DNA of 64,000 bases from Aphelidium insulamus (GCA_036784855.1 JAZDSV010000004.1:372001-436000); one strand, 5' to 3'. Shown: positions 33,901 through 45,270, counted from the stretch's first letter. Translations and numbers: made by a program. Notes: a model not told the origin generated them from the sequence alone.

Positions 33901-35593
33901 GATGGTAGGAATTGGTTTGGACAAGGCCCGCGAGTCTATTCGACGCCTGGCAGATGAATGCCACAATGCACTGGCACATGCATCAAATCTTCTCGCCCGC
34001 ACCGCCGGTGTTGGCAATGAGCCAGCTGTCATAGGTCTTCAGCGCATTTTTGCCAAGATACCAACACTCTACAGCGAAGCCACCGAGTCACTGAATATAG
34101 CGATCTTATTTGAGGAGCAGCTGGACAAGCTGGCTCTTTGGCGACAGAGTGCAGGAGTGACTCTAAAATCGTTACGCGAAATCAGCCAATGGATAAGTTC
34201 ATTTAACGACGCAGGTCGACGAGATTGCATGGATGATCGCCAGCACACCGCAATGCACGTAGCCCAAATGAGCAACAGCAGGCGCGTCAGTCGCAATCAA
34301 GAGCAGTCGTGGGACAACATCAAAAACCTGGCTGACCAGAGAATCCAGCTGCAAGAAGCGGAACTAAAACTTGCCCACCGAATGGACAATGTCGCCCTGC
34401 AGCTACTTGATAATGAACCTCGCATGTCGATTCCCACTGATACTCACCGTCGACCGGCGGCGGCAGCTGCAGTCGATTCTGAGCGTAGCGCAATGTTGCG
34501 AAAGTTGTCACTGACTGCTGCCGCCGTGGAGCGTCAAGCCATTCAGTACCAATCTCAGAAGCAGCTATCCGGACGCAATGATGGCGGTGCTGATCTGGCA
34601 CAACAGCATGAAGCACTATACGCACAGCTCAAGGAACTGCAGCAACAGCAACGCGAATTTGTCGCCATGCATAAGAAACAAATTCAAGCCGTCAAGGAGC
34701 AGATCCAGACCACGGCCCCAGGTAGTCGCAGAGGAAGTGGCAATGTTCTCTCCGAGGCGAAAGAAGGCTTTATGCGTCTTCTTGCCGGAAAGAGAATCGA
34801 CACAGAAGACGCGAGTGCCGCCTTGACAGAGCAACCACAAAATCGAGGTCATGGCAAGTCAATACTGAAGCGATTTGACAGCGGCATTGGTAATAGCAGT
34901 GTCAATCTATTCGATGATAGCGGGGCGGAATATCCAGCAGCAACTGCACCCGCCATGTCAGACTTGAAACCGCAGAATTATGTGAACGCTGGTCAAAAAT
35001 TCTACACCGACCATTATTATGGCCCGGTGCAGCCTGAACGCGGATATCACTTGCATGGCGTGCCGCAGCTCATGCGCAAGACATCTACTTCGAGAACAGG
35101 TTTACCGCCGTCGTTCAGAAAGCCAGTTTACGGAGTTGATGAGGAGACGGGTGCAGATGCAATTGGGCGCAGAATGTCCTCGATACACTTTGCGGACAAC
35201 GAGGTTCACTCTGTTACAACTACCAAGCCGACTAATCGACACGGAAACGACGTGGACACAACAAAAGTGTATGGCAGACATTCCGAAGCATATTCTCGGG
35301 TAAATCGCCGCTTTTCAGTGTCACCAGTGCGGCGGCGCGAGAGTAACCTGGAAGAAATGGCGCGGGTTAAAACGCATCGACACCCAGAGAGCAGACGCAT
35401 GTCCGCAGGATATCAGCCAGCCCGTCGTCACAGTGACAGTGAGGCCAAGTATATGGACGGTGGTGGCGTGCAAACGCTTCAGGACCAGATCAACAGTGTA
35501 TCGCGTTACTTGGCTCACAACAGAGAAAGTGGCGCCCAACAGCAGGCATACGGTCAGCGCGGAAGTCTGGGCGGAGAGCCGTATGTGCCGTGA
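30915..35593 (+). CDS. BRO1-domain protein of the Alix/PalA/Bro1 family
   Basis: ESCRT-associated scaffold; fungal relatives act in pH signalling (PalA/Rim20) or endosomal sorting (Bro1). Exons: 30915-31649, ~31700-31749, ~31793-31923, ~31968-32128, ~32180-32297 and ~32355-35593; the join around 31749/31793 is not fully in phase. BRO1 signatures: FFAWFDAC-like IRPGFAWFDA, IHYEKAAVMWNLGALYSQLG, VWPSSMKTKSMLYTALAHLH. A long helical V-type region follows (FWWDVKDMSARLVPEINRVA, TLHRTVWDEQTFVRDAMGDD), then Gln-rich coiled coil. The tail lacks the usual Pro-rich end and instead is Arg/Ser-rich with repeated R-R-x-S sites (RRMSS, RRFSV, RRMSA, RRHSD, SRRGSG). N terminus before BRO1 is extended and disordered. 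Confidence 0.85.
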
Positions 35594-35700
35594 TGGACAA
35601 ACTAGACCTAACTCCATCGATGCCATCCAAAATCATTCACCATACATTCATTTCTTCTCACAACTCGTCATATTTTTGCCGTTTGTACGCTGTTAAAAGA

Positions 35701-37521
35701 TTAGTGAATGTGTGAAAGACCATGGTACGTACAGTCGCGTAACACTCCATACACGTGAACAAGTTTCTGGAATTTTCTTTTGGCAGCCATCTTGTCTGCG
35801 TTTGAATGCTGGCTGTCGGGGTGATAAATTTTGGCCAGGCGCCGGAACTGATTATGAATATCCTATAATTAGTTAGCAAGAGCGCAAAATTTTAGTAGAT
35901 TTAAACCTCTGCGGTGGCATCATAAGCCTTGTCGGTGAGACCCAGAAATTCATAGTACTTCAGTTTGTCCGGGTGCGGCGGGCGTTGCTGTTGTTGCGGT
36001 AATTCCGACTCTCTAGTTGAAACATCAACATTTTCACGATATGATGGTGCAGCAGTTGAAGGCGATGCGGTGGTGCTGACATCCTGGCCAACCATCTTGG
36101 CCATACGCTCTCGTTCTTGGCGGAAGCGTCTTAATGTGGCTAGCTGCTCCGTGGACATTTGTCGGGTGCTGCGCACCTGAACATCGTCCGCATTAAAGTT
36201 TTCATTGGACGCATTGGACGTTGATATACGCTGCGCGCTACCAGACGCTCCAGTCACCTCGACCTTGGAATCGCCGGGGATATCTGGTTGAAAGTATCGC
36301 CACAGATCTGCCTGCGAGTACCGGGACTTGAAAAGCTCTGGATTTGATTTACGCTTGCTTGCACTGTTCAAGTCCAGCGCGGCGGTGTTGGTGTAGAATT
36401 GACGGGGAATCCCCAGATCGCTGAATGAGTCGCACTTGAACTCCATCTGCGACTCGGCCTGAGCATAGAATCCGGCTGTCGGGTGGCGGCCGGCAGCCTC
36501 TTGCAGCTTATCAACAGATGCCAGAGCTGTCATTGCCTTTAGTGGTGTGTTTTCAAAGTTCACGTAGCACATTAGATAGTAGGCAGCCATCGAGATCAGG
36601 TTGTCGATCCAGCTGAACTGAATCTGGTTCAAGTGGCCCAGTGTCAATTCCATCAGACCGAGCAAGAGCGCGCACTTTGTGGGTGATATGCGCGTGTTGC
36701 CCACAACGCGCCCGGACACTGCATCGACATACGTGTGAACCTCGGTATTGGAGCCCCAGCTGTTCGTGAACTGATAGAACGGCAAGTACACAATGCTGAC
36801 GTCAAACTGCTCCACGTGGCGCACCAACGAGTCTTTCTGCAGCGACACCGTGGGGCTTTCGGCGGCCAGCAGTTGCATCAGACTCTCCAGTGCGCTCTTG
36901 TCGGCAGACTTTATCGCTGAAAGAGACGCGGCCACCAGTAGGGCAAGCACGGGATCGCCATAGTTGCAGATAATATCCCGCGCGCGCATCACGGCATTCT
37001 TGCTGGGATCCGCGTCGCGGACCAGCGTGAAGTGATCGTTTTGCGTGCGCTCATCCACCTGCAGCAACTCGGCGTCCAAGTCGCGCACGTTAACCGGGTA
37101 GTAGCGCCGCAAGAGTGGCTCACGCGACACGAACCCGGCAAATAGCTGCGCCTTCTCGCTGCCAGCAGTGCCCAGCACAGTGCTGGTGGACTGCAGCTGG
37201 CCGTGCGGCACAAGACGACCGACCAAGTCCGAATTGACAGCGAGACGGGTGCGCACGTCACTGCACACCAATGGCAGCAGCAGCGGTCGGGGATGCGGCA
37301 CGGGAAACTCCCGCTTAAATGGCGACACGAGCGAGTTAAAGTAGAATCGACGGAACCGCTCGGTGGCCTGTTCCGGCGTCAACTGCCACTGGCACCAGTA
37401 CAGGCGACATTGAGCTGCATGAGAAACGTGTATGAACGCGGCATTGACGCGCTAGCAGTCACCAGAACTTACCAGTCGTGGGCCGAGTGCTCATTCGTCG
37501 TGCTGGCCGCGCAAATCTCAT
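35701..37521 (-). CDS. Mitochondrial-type protein with C-terminal J domain
   Basis: Three exons, 37521-37473, 37414-35907 and 35862-35701, give 572 residues in one frame. The Arg-rich N terminus without acids (MRFARPARRMSTRPT) looks like a mitochondrial presequence. The middle contains SIVYLPFYQFTNSWG and VHTYVDAVSGRVVGNTRISP, a pattern (P-x-Y ... G ... V-D-A-x-S-G-x-V-x-G) known from proteins with no assigned function. The C terminus is a J domain: KLKYYEFLGLTDKAYDATAE then, across a 44-nt intron, DIHNQFRRLAKIYHPDSQH with the HPD motif, ending YGVLRDCTYHGLSHIH. The J domain thus stimulates Hsp70. The placement at the C terminus is unusual for mitochondrial J-proteins of the Tid1/Mdj1 type, which have it at the N terminus. 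Confidence 0.75.
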
Positions 37522-38482
37522 TCTTCAATGAAATTTCTTCTCTTTCTCTATATTTAATTTTGGCGCATTCATATTTACAAACTTTATGAACATAAGGCTG
37601 GTGCATGTATACAGCTAATTCCAGCTCTATTTATGCTTCTGCATTGTCAGCATCGCGACAAAACCTTCCGGTGGCCCCCGAGTCCATGCCGTCTCCCATA
37701 AAATCGCCTTGCCGCGCGGTTCCACGGAATCAAATGCTGCCTGCAGTACACGTTTCATTTATCCTGCTAGTATATGCTCAGCGACTTATTAATGAAGATA
37801 TGGCTCAGAGCCAATTTTTTTATTTAATAAATATCCAGTATTTATTGATTTTGAATTGTCATCATACTAGCCAAAGGCCGGGGTCCACTCCACAGTCACC
37901 ATCAGTTTGGAAGAGCCGAAAGTGCTGTGAAATAGGCGACCATTAAGATAGTAGACAGCAACACAGGAATCAGAAAGCATAGTATGAGCTCCAATCTCGA
38001 CGGCTCGCACTGTTTGGTTTTTGTTGAATAAGCCCGGCATTCCCATCCTTGTGAGACGAGTCCGCATTGAGAAATTCTGGGATTGCTCCCAGGTGAACGT
38101 TCGCTACTCTTTCTTTTCCTTGCGTCGACGGAGAATAGGGTGTGAAAGAGCCAATTCAACATTATTACGCAATTATTACAACAGACGGGGCATAGGAGAT
38201 GTCATATCAACTGCGAAAGCCCTTGGTAAAGAAAATAGCCCAACTTTCATAGACGATTATGACCCCAAGACATGCTCACAGTAACGTGTAAGAGCCTGGA
38301 TTTCGACAGGATATCATTATCACGCCATACGCGTGAATGGCGCAGTAGGGAATGCATAATTAAGCGTCAATAATGTCTATGAAACAGCCGCGCAAACCAG
38401 CAAACAAATGCAAACAATGCGGGCACATTGCATCACGCAAACCGCGCGAACCGCATGCAGGGCGATCGGAGATTGAATCGCT
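37522..38482. other. Region without a confidently called gene
   Basis: 37522-38482 is AT-rich on the left. Overlapping short frames on both strands around 37867-38284 (for example a minus-strand frame ending STFGSSKLMVTVEWTPAFG) are each below 90 codons and none has a recognised domain. A minus-strand frame contains one strongly hydrophobic stretch (LELILCFLIPVLLSTILMVA), which could be a transmembrane exon, but its start and partners are unclear. AAATAAATA-like polyadenylation signals for either flank lie near 37820-37850. Confidence 0.3.
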
Positions 38483-38541
38483 GGCCAATCACGTAAGCGT
38501 GCACCCGCGCCATTACCTCTGCTCAAAGCGCGATATAAAGC
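38483..38541 (+). promoter_or_regulatory. CCAAT and TATA elements
   Basis: GGCCAATCACG at 38483 and GATATAAAGC at 38532 stand 50 bp apart, with the TATA element 65 bp before the ATG at 38597. Spacing is typical for a polymerase II core promoter pointing right. Confidence 0.5.
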
Positions 38542-38596
38542 TCGGTTTGCCGACTGGGGCGTGCACAGCACAACGCTGCTGAGTGTTTCTGTTGCG

Positions 38597-39352
38597 ATGC
38601 AATGCACGCGCAACCTCCTCATCGCGCTGTCCGCATTTGTGTTTTTTTTCGCGAGCTTGTTGCACAACGCGATGGGAATGAAAATCATACAACGTCACGC
38701 AGCGCAACGCAATACCGAAAGAGCCGCGCAGAAGGAAGCTGAACTGCAACTGAAGAAGGACTCGGTTAACGCGCTTATCCAGCGGGGAAACGAATTGTTG
38801 AAAGAAGCAGACACACAGGCTCGACGACTCTCCGAAAATCCGGCAACCGGCACTACCAGGGACGCTCAGAGCGAATTGGTCCACTCACTATATGATCGAT
38901 GTAGCGAGGCATTCATGGAAGCTGCGACGCAGTATGATAAGTTTGCAGAATCTCGCCAGCCTGTACTCAACCTGCAAGCTGCGTCCACTGCAGCGGCACA
39001 AAAAGCGCAATGTTTTCGCACCGCAAGTATGTGCTCAAGCAGCAGAGCAAGTACCGCGCCAGACTCTAGCATATGCAGTAGCCCGGTATCAGGAAGTGTC
39101 ACGCCCACATCTTCGAAATCGATCTGCAGAAAGCCCTTCTGGAGAAGTTCTGGAATCGGATTGCTCTTGGATGATTCAAACTCCCCCGCGAGCCAGGCAG
39201 GTCGACGCAGTAGTGTATTTCGGTCCTTTAGCAAGAGCCCGGTCAGATCTGATGCGAAAAGTTCTGCAACTGCAGACTTGACACCCCGCACGTCAGTTGA
39301 TTCGCATGGTCGAGGCAAGCTTGGTCGCGTATGGCCGGCTTTGATGGATTGA
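38597..39352 (+). CDS. Hypothetical single-pass membrane protein, MIT-like helical region
   Basis: Single exon, 251 residues, start at the first true ATG. A hydrophobic segment close to the N terminus (NLLIALSAFVFFFASLLHNA) is a signal anchor. A charged helical stretch follows (RAAQKEAELQLKKDSVNALI), then SELVHSLYDRCSEAFMEAAT...YDKFAE, whose helical Tyr/Phe spacing recalls MIT-type three-helix bundles. The C-terminal 120 residues are Ser-rich and disordered (SSRASTAPDSSICSSPVSGS) with basic-Ser sites such as GRRSSVFRSFSK. Not recognised as a named family. A CCAAT/TATA promoter precedes it. Confidence 0.55.
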   Translation: MQCTRNLLIALSAFVFFFASLLHNAMGMKIIQRHAAQRNTERAAQKEAELQLKKDSVNALIQRGNELLKEADTQARRLSENPATGTTRDAQSELVHSLYDRCSEAFMEAATQYDKFAESRQPVLNLQAASTAAAQKAQCFRTASMCSSSRASTAPDSSICSSPVSGSVTPTSSKSICRKPFWRSSGIGLLLDDSNSPASQAGRRSSVFRSFSKSPVRSDAKSSATADLTPRTSVDSHGRGKLGRVWPALMD

Positions 39353-39826
39353 TGTTTAATTTGTTTGCTGCGCACTTTATTGCAGGCAGTTGCAATTATT
39401 ATGCTGAAATATACCACTGCTCCTGATGTGTGTGTGTGTGTGTGTGTGATGAACTACTCCGCCTTATAAAGGCTATTAAAATTGGCTGGTATTTTTCTGC
39501 CGCATGTAATTACTCCTCCAACGCAGCTCCAGATGCAAAGATCTGCGCATCACTTTGTTTGCGCAGGTCTGTATTTTCCTCCGCCCGGAAGTGTTTCGCA
39601 GCGCAGCCTTGGCTCTTTATCCACCGCCGCCTCAGCCATGCCATCTCACATGCACAATATATGTTCATATAACTGCTATAATGCACTGTATATTGTTTTT
39701 TACACGCATAGCGCCGCTTATTGCCCATTTGGTGATATGTTTGCACTACTGCCTCACACACACACTCCCACACACACCACATTTACTTTACCTGAGACTT
39801 GTCTAGTACAGAGCCACCACGACGCC
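39353..39826. other. Intergenic with TG microsatellite
   Basis: Contains a (TG)n tract at about 39427-39448 and CACAC-rich sequence at 39755-39780. The rest holds no recognisable coding sequence. It precedes the MULE-type transposase gene; a terminal inverted repeat of that element was not identified here. Confidence 0.5.
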
Positions 39827-40154
39827 ATGAACAGACACCAGTTTGACACTGTAGAGCAGGCCAAGACCTTTGCCAACTGCAAAGTACTCATTGTGCGCAC
39901 CGATCCAACTGTCACGTGCAAGTGTGAGGCGCATGATGCATGGCACCAGGCAGTACGCAAGTACCTTGTCTGTTCGGACTGCGAGGACGGTGGCTGGAAT
40001 GCCGTCCTGCTAGTATGTAGTCGCGGCGGCAAGGTATCCCAGATATATCCACCCATTGGCATCTATGCATGCAGTTAATATATCACCAGGTCACGCTGGA
40101 AGTGCGTCAGCTGGAGCACATACACACCGGGACAGAGAAACAGCGCACGCTGAG

Positions 40155-40449
40155 TGTCATGAACAGTCATGAACAGTATTATATACTGTCCGAAATCAAA
40201 GCATTGTCTTTGATTTTGGTTAAAGCTAGTTCCAGGATTGGATAGGCTGGACTTGCTCTGGCATTCCGTGGAGACTTGTGTCTCCTATGAAGATGTTCTT
40301 CACCAACCATGATGTTCATGTGTTGAAGGCCTTAATAGATATCTATTAAAGGCGCACTTACTCTTATTCCCTGATCAATGAAAGGTTTTACACCAGTATC
40401 CCAGTACATGGATGTTCCATACTGAATGAATAGTCATCTATTCATTACA
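40155..40449 (+). mobile_element. Solo-LTR-like insertion, copy 1 (295 bp)
   Basis: Begins TGTCATGAACAG and ends CTATTCATTACA: 12-bp imperfect terminal inverted repeats with TGT...ACA ends. It is flanked by the direct 5-bp duplication CTGAG (40150-40154 and 40450-40454). TG...CA ends with a 5-bp target duplication fit a solo LTR; a MITE is the alternative. It contains a TATTATATACTG palindrome near its left end and a hairpin at its right end. It sits in the MULE transposase coding region. Confidence 0.85.
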
Positions 40450-40866
40450 CTGAGCCATGCGGCACGTGAGGCCATGATGGCCATCTTTGCCACCAACAAC
40501 CACGTCAAGCCTATGCACATGCAGCTGGTCATTGAGAACATGCCGGCTGTAGTGCAGAAGCCCACGTACAAGCAGGTGACCAACTTCCTGGCACGGTTAG
40601 TACAGAGCAATGCATCTATGTCACATGAACTCCTATGCAGTGAACGTCGCAAGCTATGCTCCAACAACGTGGGGGACGTAGAGGCACTGCTCCAGCAGTA
40701 TCTTGAGGTGGACAATGCCGCAGAGAGTTGCCCAACGGTCATCGGAGAGCTGGGCGGCGGGAATGCGCTGCAAGTGGGCAGTGGCAGCAACGACGACCCA
40801 CTGCGCATCATCTGGTCATCCAAGGCGCTAGTGCAGAAGCTCCGGGCGGCCAACAAGAGCGGCATG

Positions 40867-41161
40867 TGTCATGAACAGTCATGAACAGTATTATATACTG
40901 TCCGAAATCAAAGCATTGTCTTTGATTTTGGTTAAAGCTAGTTCCAGGATTGGATAGGCTGGACTTGTTCTGGCATTCCGTGGAGACTGGTGTCTCCTAT
41001 GAAGATGTTCTTCACCAACCATGATGTTCATGTGTTGAAGGCCTTAATAGATATCTATTATAGGCGCACTTACTCTTATTCCCTGATCAATGAAAGGTTT
41101 TACACCATTATCCCAGTACATGGATGTTCCATACTGAATGAATAGTCATCTATTCATTACA
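40867..41161 (+). mobile_element. Solo-LTR-like insertion, copy 2 (295 bp)
   Basis: Same length, same orientation and about 98-99% identical to copy 1; I count about four substitutions by eye. It is flanked by its own 5-bp duplication GCATG (40862-40866 and 41162-41166), so it is an independent insertion and not the partner LTR of one element. A GT at 40866-40867 and an AG at 41161-41162 happen to frame it as a 297-nt GT-AG segment whose removal would keep the transposase frame. Confidence 0.85.
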
Positions 41162-42698
41162 GCATGCCGGTGGTGCTGTGCATGGACTCGACCATGAAGG
41201 TGTCCAGCTGCAACTACACGGTGACTCTGGTGGGCATTGTGGACATGGGCGGCACAATGCACCTACTGGCAGCGGCCATCACCAGCAAGCACACCAAGGA
41301 CGACTACAAGTATGTGCTGGAGGCGCTGAAGGCGTTCTGGATGCAGCTGGATGTGGCGCTGGAGCCGCGGTACTTTTTGCTGGACGGCGATTTGTCGGAG
41401 CGCAATGCGGTCAGCACGGCATTTCCCACTGTTCTCCCGGAGCGCATGTTGATGTGCTACTTTCACGTCGCGCACAATCTGATGAACAGTCTGGGACGCG
41501 TGAAGGGACGTACGGCAGCGGCTGGTCTACGCAAGTTGCACATGTGCCGCAGCGAGGCGGAATTCAATGCGGAGTGGGCCGTGCAAAGGGCGGCCTGGCA
41601 GCAACTGAAGCCAGGCTATGTATGTTCTCCTGTCTCTCTCTCTCTCTCTCTCTCTGTGTGTGGGACACTAACACTTCACAGGCAGAAAAGTTTCAACGCA
41701 CATATATTGACGCGCCCTGCCGTAGCCGCTGGCGCATCTGTGACAGTGAGCCTGGCATTGCCGGCACACAGGCGGCCATAGAGAGCACCAACCGTACCTT
41801 TAAGCAAGTGTACACACGTCGCCTACGCCTCGACACCAAAGGCCTTGTGCTGGCATGCCGCGACTTGGTGGCAGACAAGGGCAGCGTTGCACAACGTGAA
41901 TATGCCGCCAAGTTCACCGTAGACAAGGTCCAAGCTTTGGCGGCGGACGTGTGGCTGGCGGTGCGCAATGCAGAAACCCACAATGTGACCGTGGTACAGC
42001 CAGGCACGGTCTACAAGTTCAAGAAACGTCATGAGGAAGAAGAGTACACTGTCACGGCGGACCGCGACCAGCATTCGGTCAAATGCACATGTGCTGCGTA
42101 CCTCAAGTATGCTCACTGTGAACACACGCTGGTGGGGATGCAACGATTTGGTGCCAGAGATGCGCATATCCCCACACAGGCCGAATTTCAACGTGTTGCT
42201 CAACCCGGACGTCCAGCAGGACTGCTTGGAGGCGGTGTGCGACGAAAGCGACGTCGTGTGAACAATGCTGCAAGGTATGTCAATGCCGCTCTCCATGTAT
42301 GAACTCATCATACCTACTGCAGAGCCCCGGAGGCCGTGGCCATCATGGAACCAGCTGAAGCGGTGACTGTTGCAGAGGCACAGGCAGCTCTGGCGCAAGC
42401 AGTTGCGGCGCAGGAGGCGGCAGAAGATTGCGCGGCGGCGGAGGACGCGGTAGACGCAGAACCGGCCGATGCCCTGGAGGATGACTACCGCGAAAATGAG
42501 CCGTCAGCACCATGCAACAACCATGCCACTGTCAACGCACCTCAAGTCAACACTGTTGCGGCACAGGAGGCGCCTTGTGTCACACGTGCTCCTCCGGCAG
42601 GTGCTGCCAGCGTCGCGGCATCCCCACTTCAGCGCCGAGGAACTTGCAGCCAGGTAGGACGACGCCGCCAAGTCGGAGCAGCACTGCAGTATGAGTAG

Positions 42699-43279
42699 GC
42701 CACACACACACACACACACACACATGACAGGCAGGCAATAGACAGACCTGTCAGCGTCCGCGTGCATGTGACAGCGAGGTGCGCAGAGTATGGAGTAGAC
42801 TAGTGCACGGAGTATGGGTTAAGGTGTGGTTAAGGGAGCTGTTGTACAAGCACCTGTAACGGCCACTGAGAGGTACGCCATGCACTACTCTTGTGATGTA
42901 TGTGCATGCCTATCCCTGTACATGTGTGTGGGCATGGCTGCGGCTGCAGGAGGCGGAGCGGCAGACGCTTGGCCAGAGTGCTTCCCCACAGTTCGGTGCA
43001 AAAAGCATGATTACGGGCGCAAAAAGCAATTATCCCATTAAAATTGAGAGACGGCTGCTTTGATACAAGGATAAGCAGTATTTAATTTTTCACGTGGACA
43101 TAGTGTACTGTGTACACTGAACGCTCAGTGCATCCTGCAACCTGCGAAATAAACGCTCATGTATAGCTCACCTCAATTCTCTTTGATATCCGAGTCCCAT
43201 TGACGTAAATACAGCCTGCTGCATTATAAATATTATAAATATTATTATAATTATTGCTTTGCGCACCTTATTGCAACCC
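42699..43279. other. Intergenic with CA microsatellite
   Basis: A (CA)n tract lies at about 42702-42724. Further right, the region becomes AT-rich with ATTATAAATATTATAAATATT at about 43221-43250, a likely core promoter for the palmitoyltransferase. Frames in 42730-43040 have no recognisable product. Confidence 0.5.
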
Positions 43280-45270
43280 ATGGCATGTTTGGCGCGATTG
43301 CGGCGTCGACTGCCCGTGCGGGGATCCGACTGGCACTACCAGATCTTTGTGAGTGCAGCAGAGGTGGCACGCATCCACCAATACATACTTACTCGCTACG
43401 GCCAGGTGTCTGTGTTGATCGCTTTCCCCGCCGTCACCGGGCAGCTGGGCGTGCTGTGGCCGTGGTGGGAGTGGCGCCAGTACCACTCGGCGCACATTGT
43501 CTGGACGCTGGTGTTCAATTCGGGGGTCGTGCTGATATTTTGGAACTACTGGCTGGCGTGCGGCACGGACCCTGGGACTGTAGTAGCTGGAGATGCAGAG
43601 CTGGATACTCGGATGGCGCTGGGCGATGTGGCGCTGGGTTCCGTGGCTAGTAGCCTGCTGGTCGCCTCCAATGCGCAATCTAGTGGACATGGAGATGATG
43701 CTGCTGATGATCATAATCGAGTGGTTGCAGGGCGGAGACAAGGCTCACCGCCTGCCGTTCTGATGCAGACGCGCTCAACGGCAGCACCGGCAGTTGAAAC
43801 ATCGGCACTAATCACAGCCATAGCCGGGCGATCATCGCGGGCACTAAGAGCATCACACCGCGAAGATCAGCAGCCATTGGCACCATCCCAGCTAGCCACC
43901 ACCATGCGCCAGTGCAAAAAGTGTAATCAAGCCAAGCCGCCGCGTACACATCACTGCAGCGTGTGCAAACGGTACGGGCACTTAAAATGTGGCTAATGCA
44001 TAATGGTCTAACTATATGCGATACGCAGATGCATCAAGAAGATGGACCATCGTATGTTGTGCATTGTGCGTACCAGTATAATGCAGAGAGTAGACTGCCC
44101 GTGGATAAACAACTGCGTTGGATACTATAATCACGGCCATTTTGTTCGTTTCTTGATATACGCGGATGCAACTATCATCATGGAGATTGTTGAGCTGTGC
44201 CGGCGTGCCATGTCCCTTATTCATGATTTGGACCGTCGTGGTCGCACCAGTCCGGCAAGTGCATCTATATGAAGGATTTGTTGCTAATGTTCAGGCCGTG
44301 GTGCCGGATGCTGCGCCCGGATGGCAGATTGCACTGTTGGTCATCAACCTGTTCCTGTTGTTCTTTGTGATAATGATGGTGGGCACTCTGACGCTGTATC
44401 AGCTGTACTACGTCTGCACCAACACCACCACCATCGAGAGTTGGGAGCGGGACCGTGTGGACGCTCTGTGTCGCCGGAAAAAGATTCGCAAGGTGAGCTC
44501 TATTTACCTCGTGACACTACTGATGGTAACTACATAACAGATTGTGTACCCGTTCGACTTGGGCATTATTGACAATGTTAAATCGGTGCTTGGCCAGCGG
44601 TGGTATCTCTGGTTGTGGCCACAACAAATTTCAGGTGATGGCACAAGGTTCCCCTTGTGTCGCGCCTACACCATGCGGCATTACGGTGGCGAGAGTGACG
44701 GCACAGCAACATCTACCATAGGTACACTGTTGTACTATGACGCGGTGGCCGAGGCGACACGGCAGCGTTTTGCCTTTCCCATTCATGACGATGATGGTGG
44801 CGCATATGACGAGGAGGATGTAGCATTCAGCGATCACAGCGACTATGACCTTGGCGGCAATGAGCTGACGGCGGGTATCGGCACGAATGACAGCATGGTG
44901 TGAGCGGGTTTGTGTAGTGTAGACATATATCGATGACAGTGACAAACCATGTGAGCTGGGTTGGTTCTGCGATTTTGACTCGGCCACCGCAATGACTATG
45001 CGCTTATGCTTTGCTCACATTGGTATTCACTTGGCAGCTCCGAGCGATCCGTACTGGACAGTGTGGCCACCCGCGGTGTTGGACGAGGATGAGCAGCGGC
45101 GGTGTCCGCACACCATGGATGTAATCGACGACAGCGACGAGACCGGAATCATCAGCAATCGGCCTCGGGTTCATGTGCGCCGTGGTAGCGAGGGCTACGA
45201 GGTTCGGCCACTCACCGCTGACGACCGTATGCTTCTACTGCAGCAAGCTGCTGATGAATACAACGAATGA
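43280..45270 (+). CDS. PFA4: DHHC palmitoyltransferase, Pfa4-like
   Basis: Membrane S-acyltransferase of ER/Golgi. Exons: 43280-43971, a 23-nt microexon 44029-44051, 44094 onward, ...-44492, 44541-~44899, and a last exon from ~45033 to 45270. Cys-rich DHHC domain across three exons: [52 protein letters not shown] helices lie before ([20 protein letters not shown]...; [17 protein letters not shown]) and after ([20 protein letters not shown]). The TTxE motif appears as NTTTIESWE. It ends [19 protein letters not shown], typical of fungal Pfa4. Between about 44150 and 44210 the frame shifts by one; a small intron or an indel is needed there and I could not place it. The donor before the last exon is also unresolved. 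Confidence 0.85.

Larger units (their letters stand above)
39827..42698 (+). pseudogene. MULE-type transposase gene, interrupted by two insertions
   Basis: A Mutator-like transposase. N-terminal Cys/His-rich domain MNRHQFDTVEQAKTF...CKCEAHDAWH...LVCSDCEDGG; intron 40013-40089; then EVRQLEHIHTGTEKQRTLS. Removing the two 295-bp insertions plus one target copy each restores the frame exactly into AAREAMMAIFATNNHVKP and then GMPVVLCMDSTMKVS. DDE-type catalytic blocks: LCMDSTMKVSSCNYTV (Asp), FLLDGDLSERNAVSTAF (Asp), QAAIESTNRTFKQ (Glu). A ~50-nt intron with a (CT)n tract lies at about 41620-41682. The C terminus has a SWIM zinc finger (VKCTCAAYLKYAHCEHTL), then, past one more intron near 42275-42321, an Ala/Glu-rich tail. 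Without excision or splicing both insertions add stops, so the copy is probably dead. Confidence 0.85.

Noticed and set aside
39427-42724. TG tract on the left and CA tract on the right as long terminal inverted repeats of the MULE
   Set aside because: They are simple microsatellites common in this window; flanking sequences do not match beyond the dinucleotide and no 9-bp target duplication was seen.
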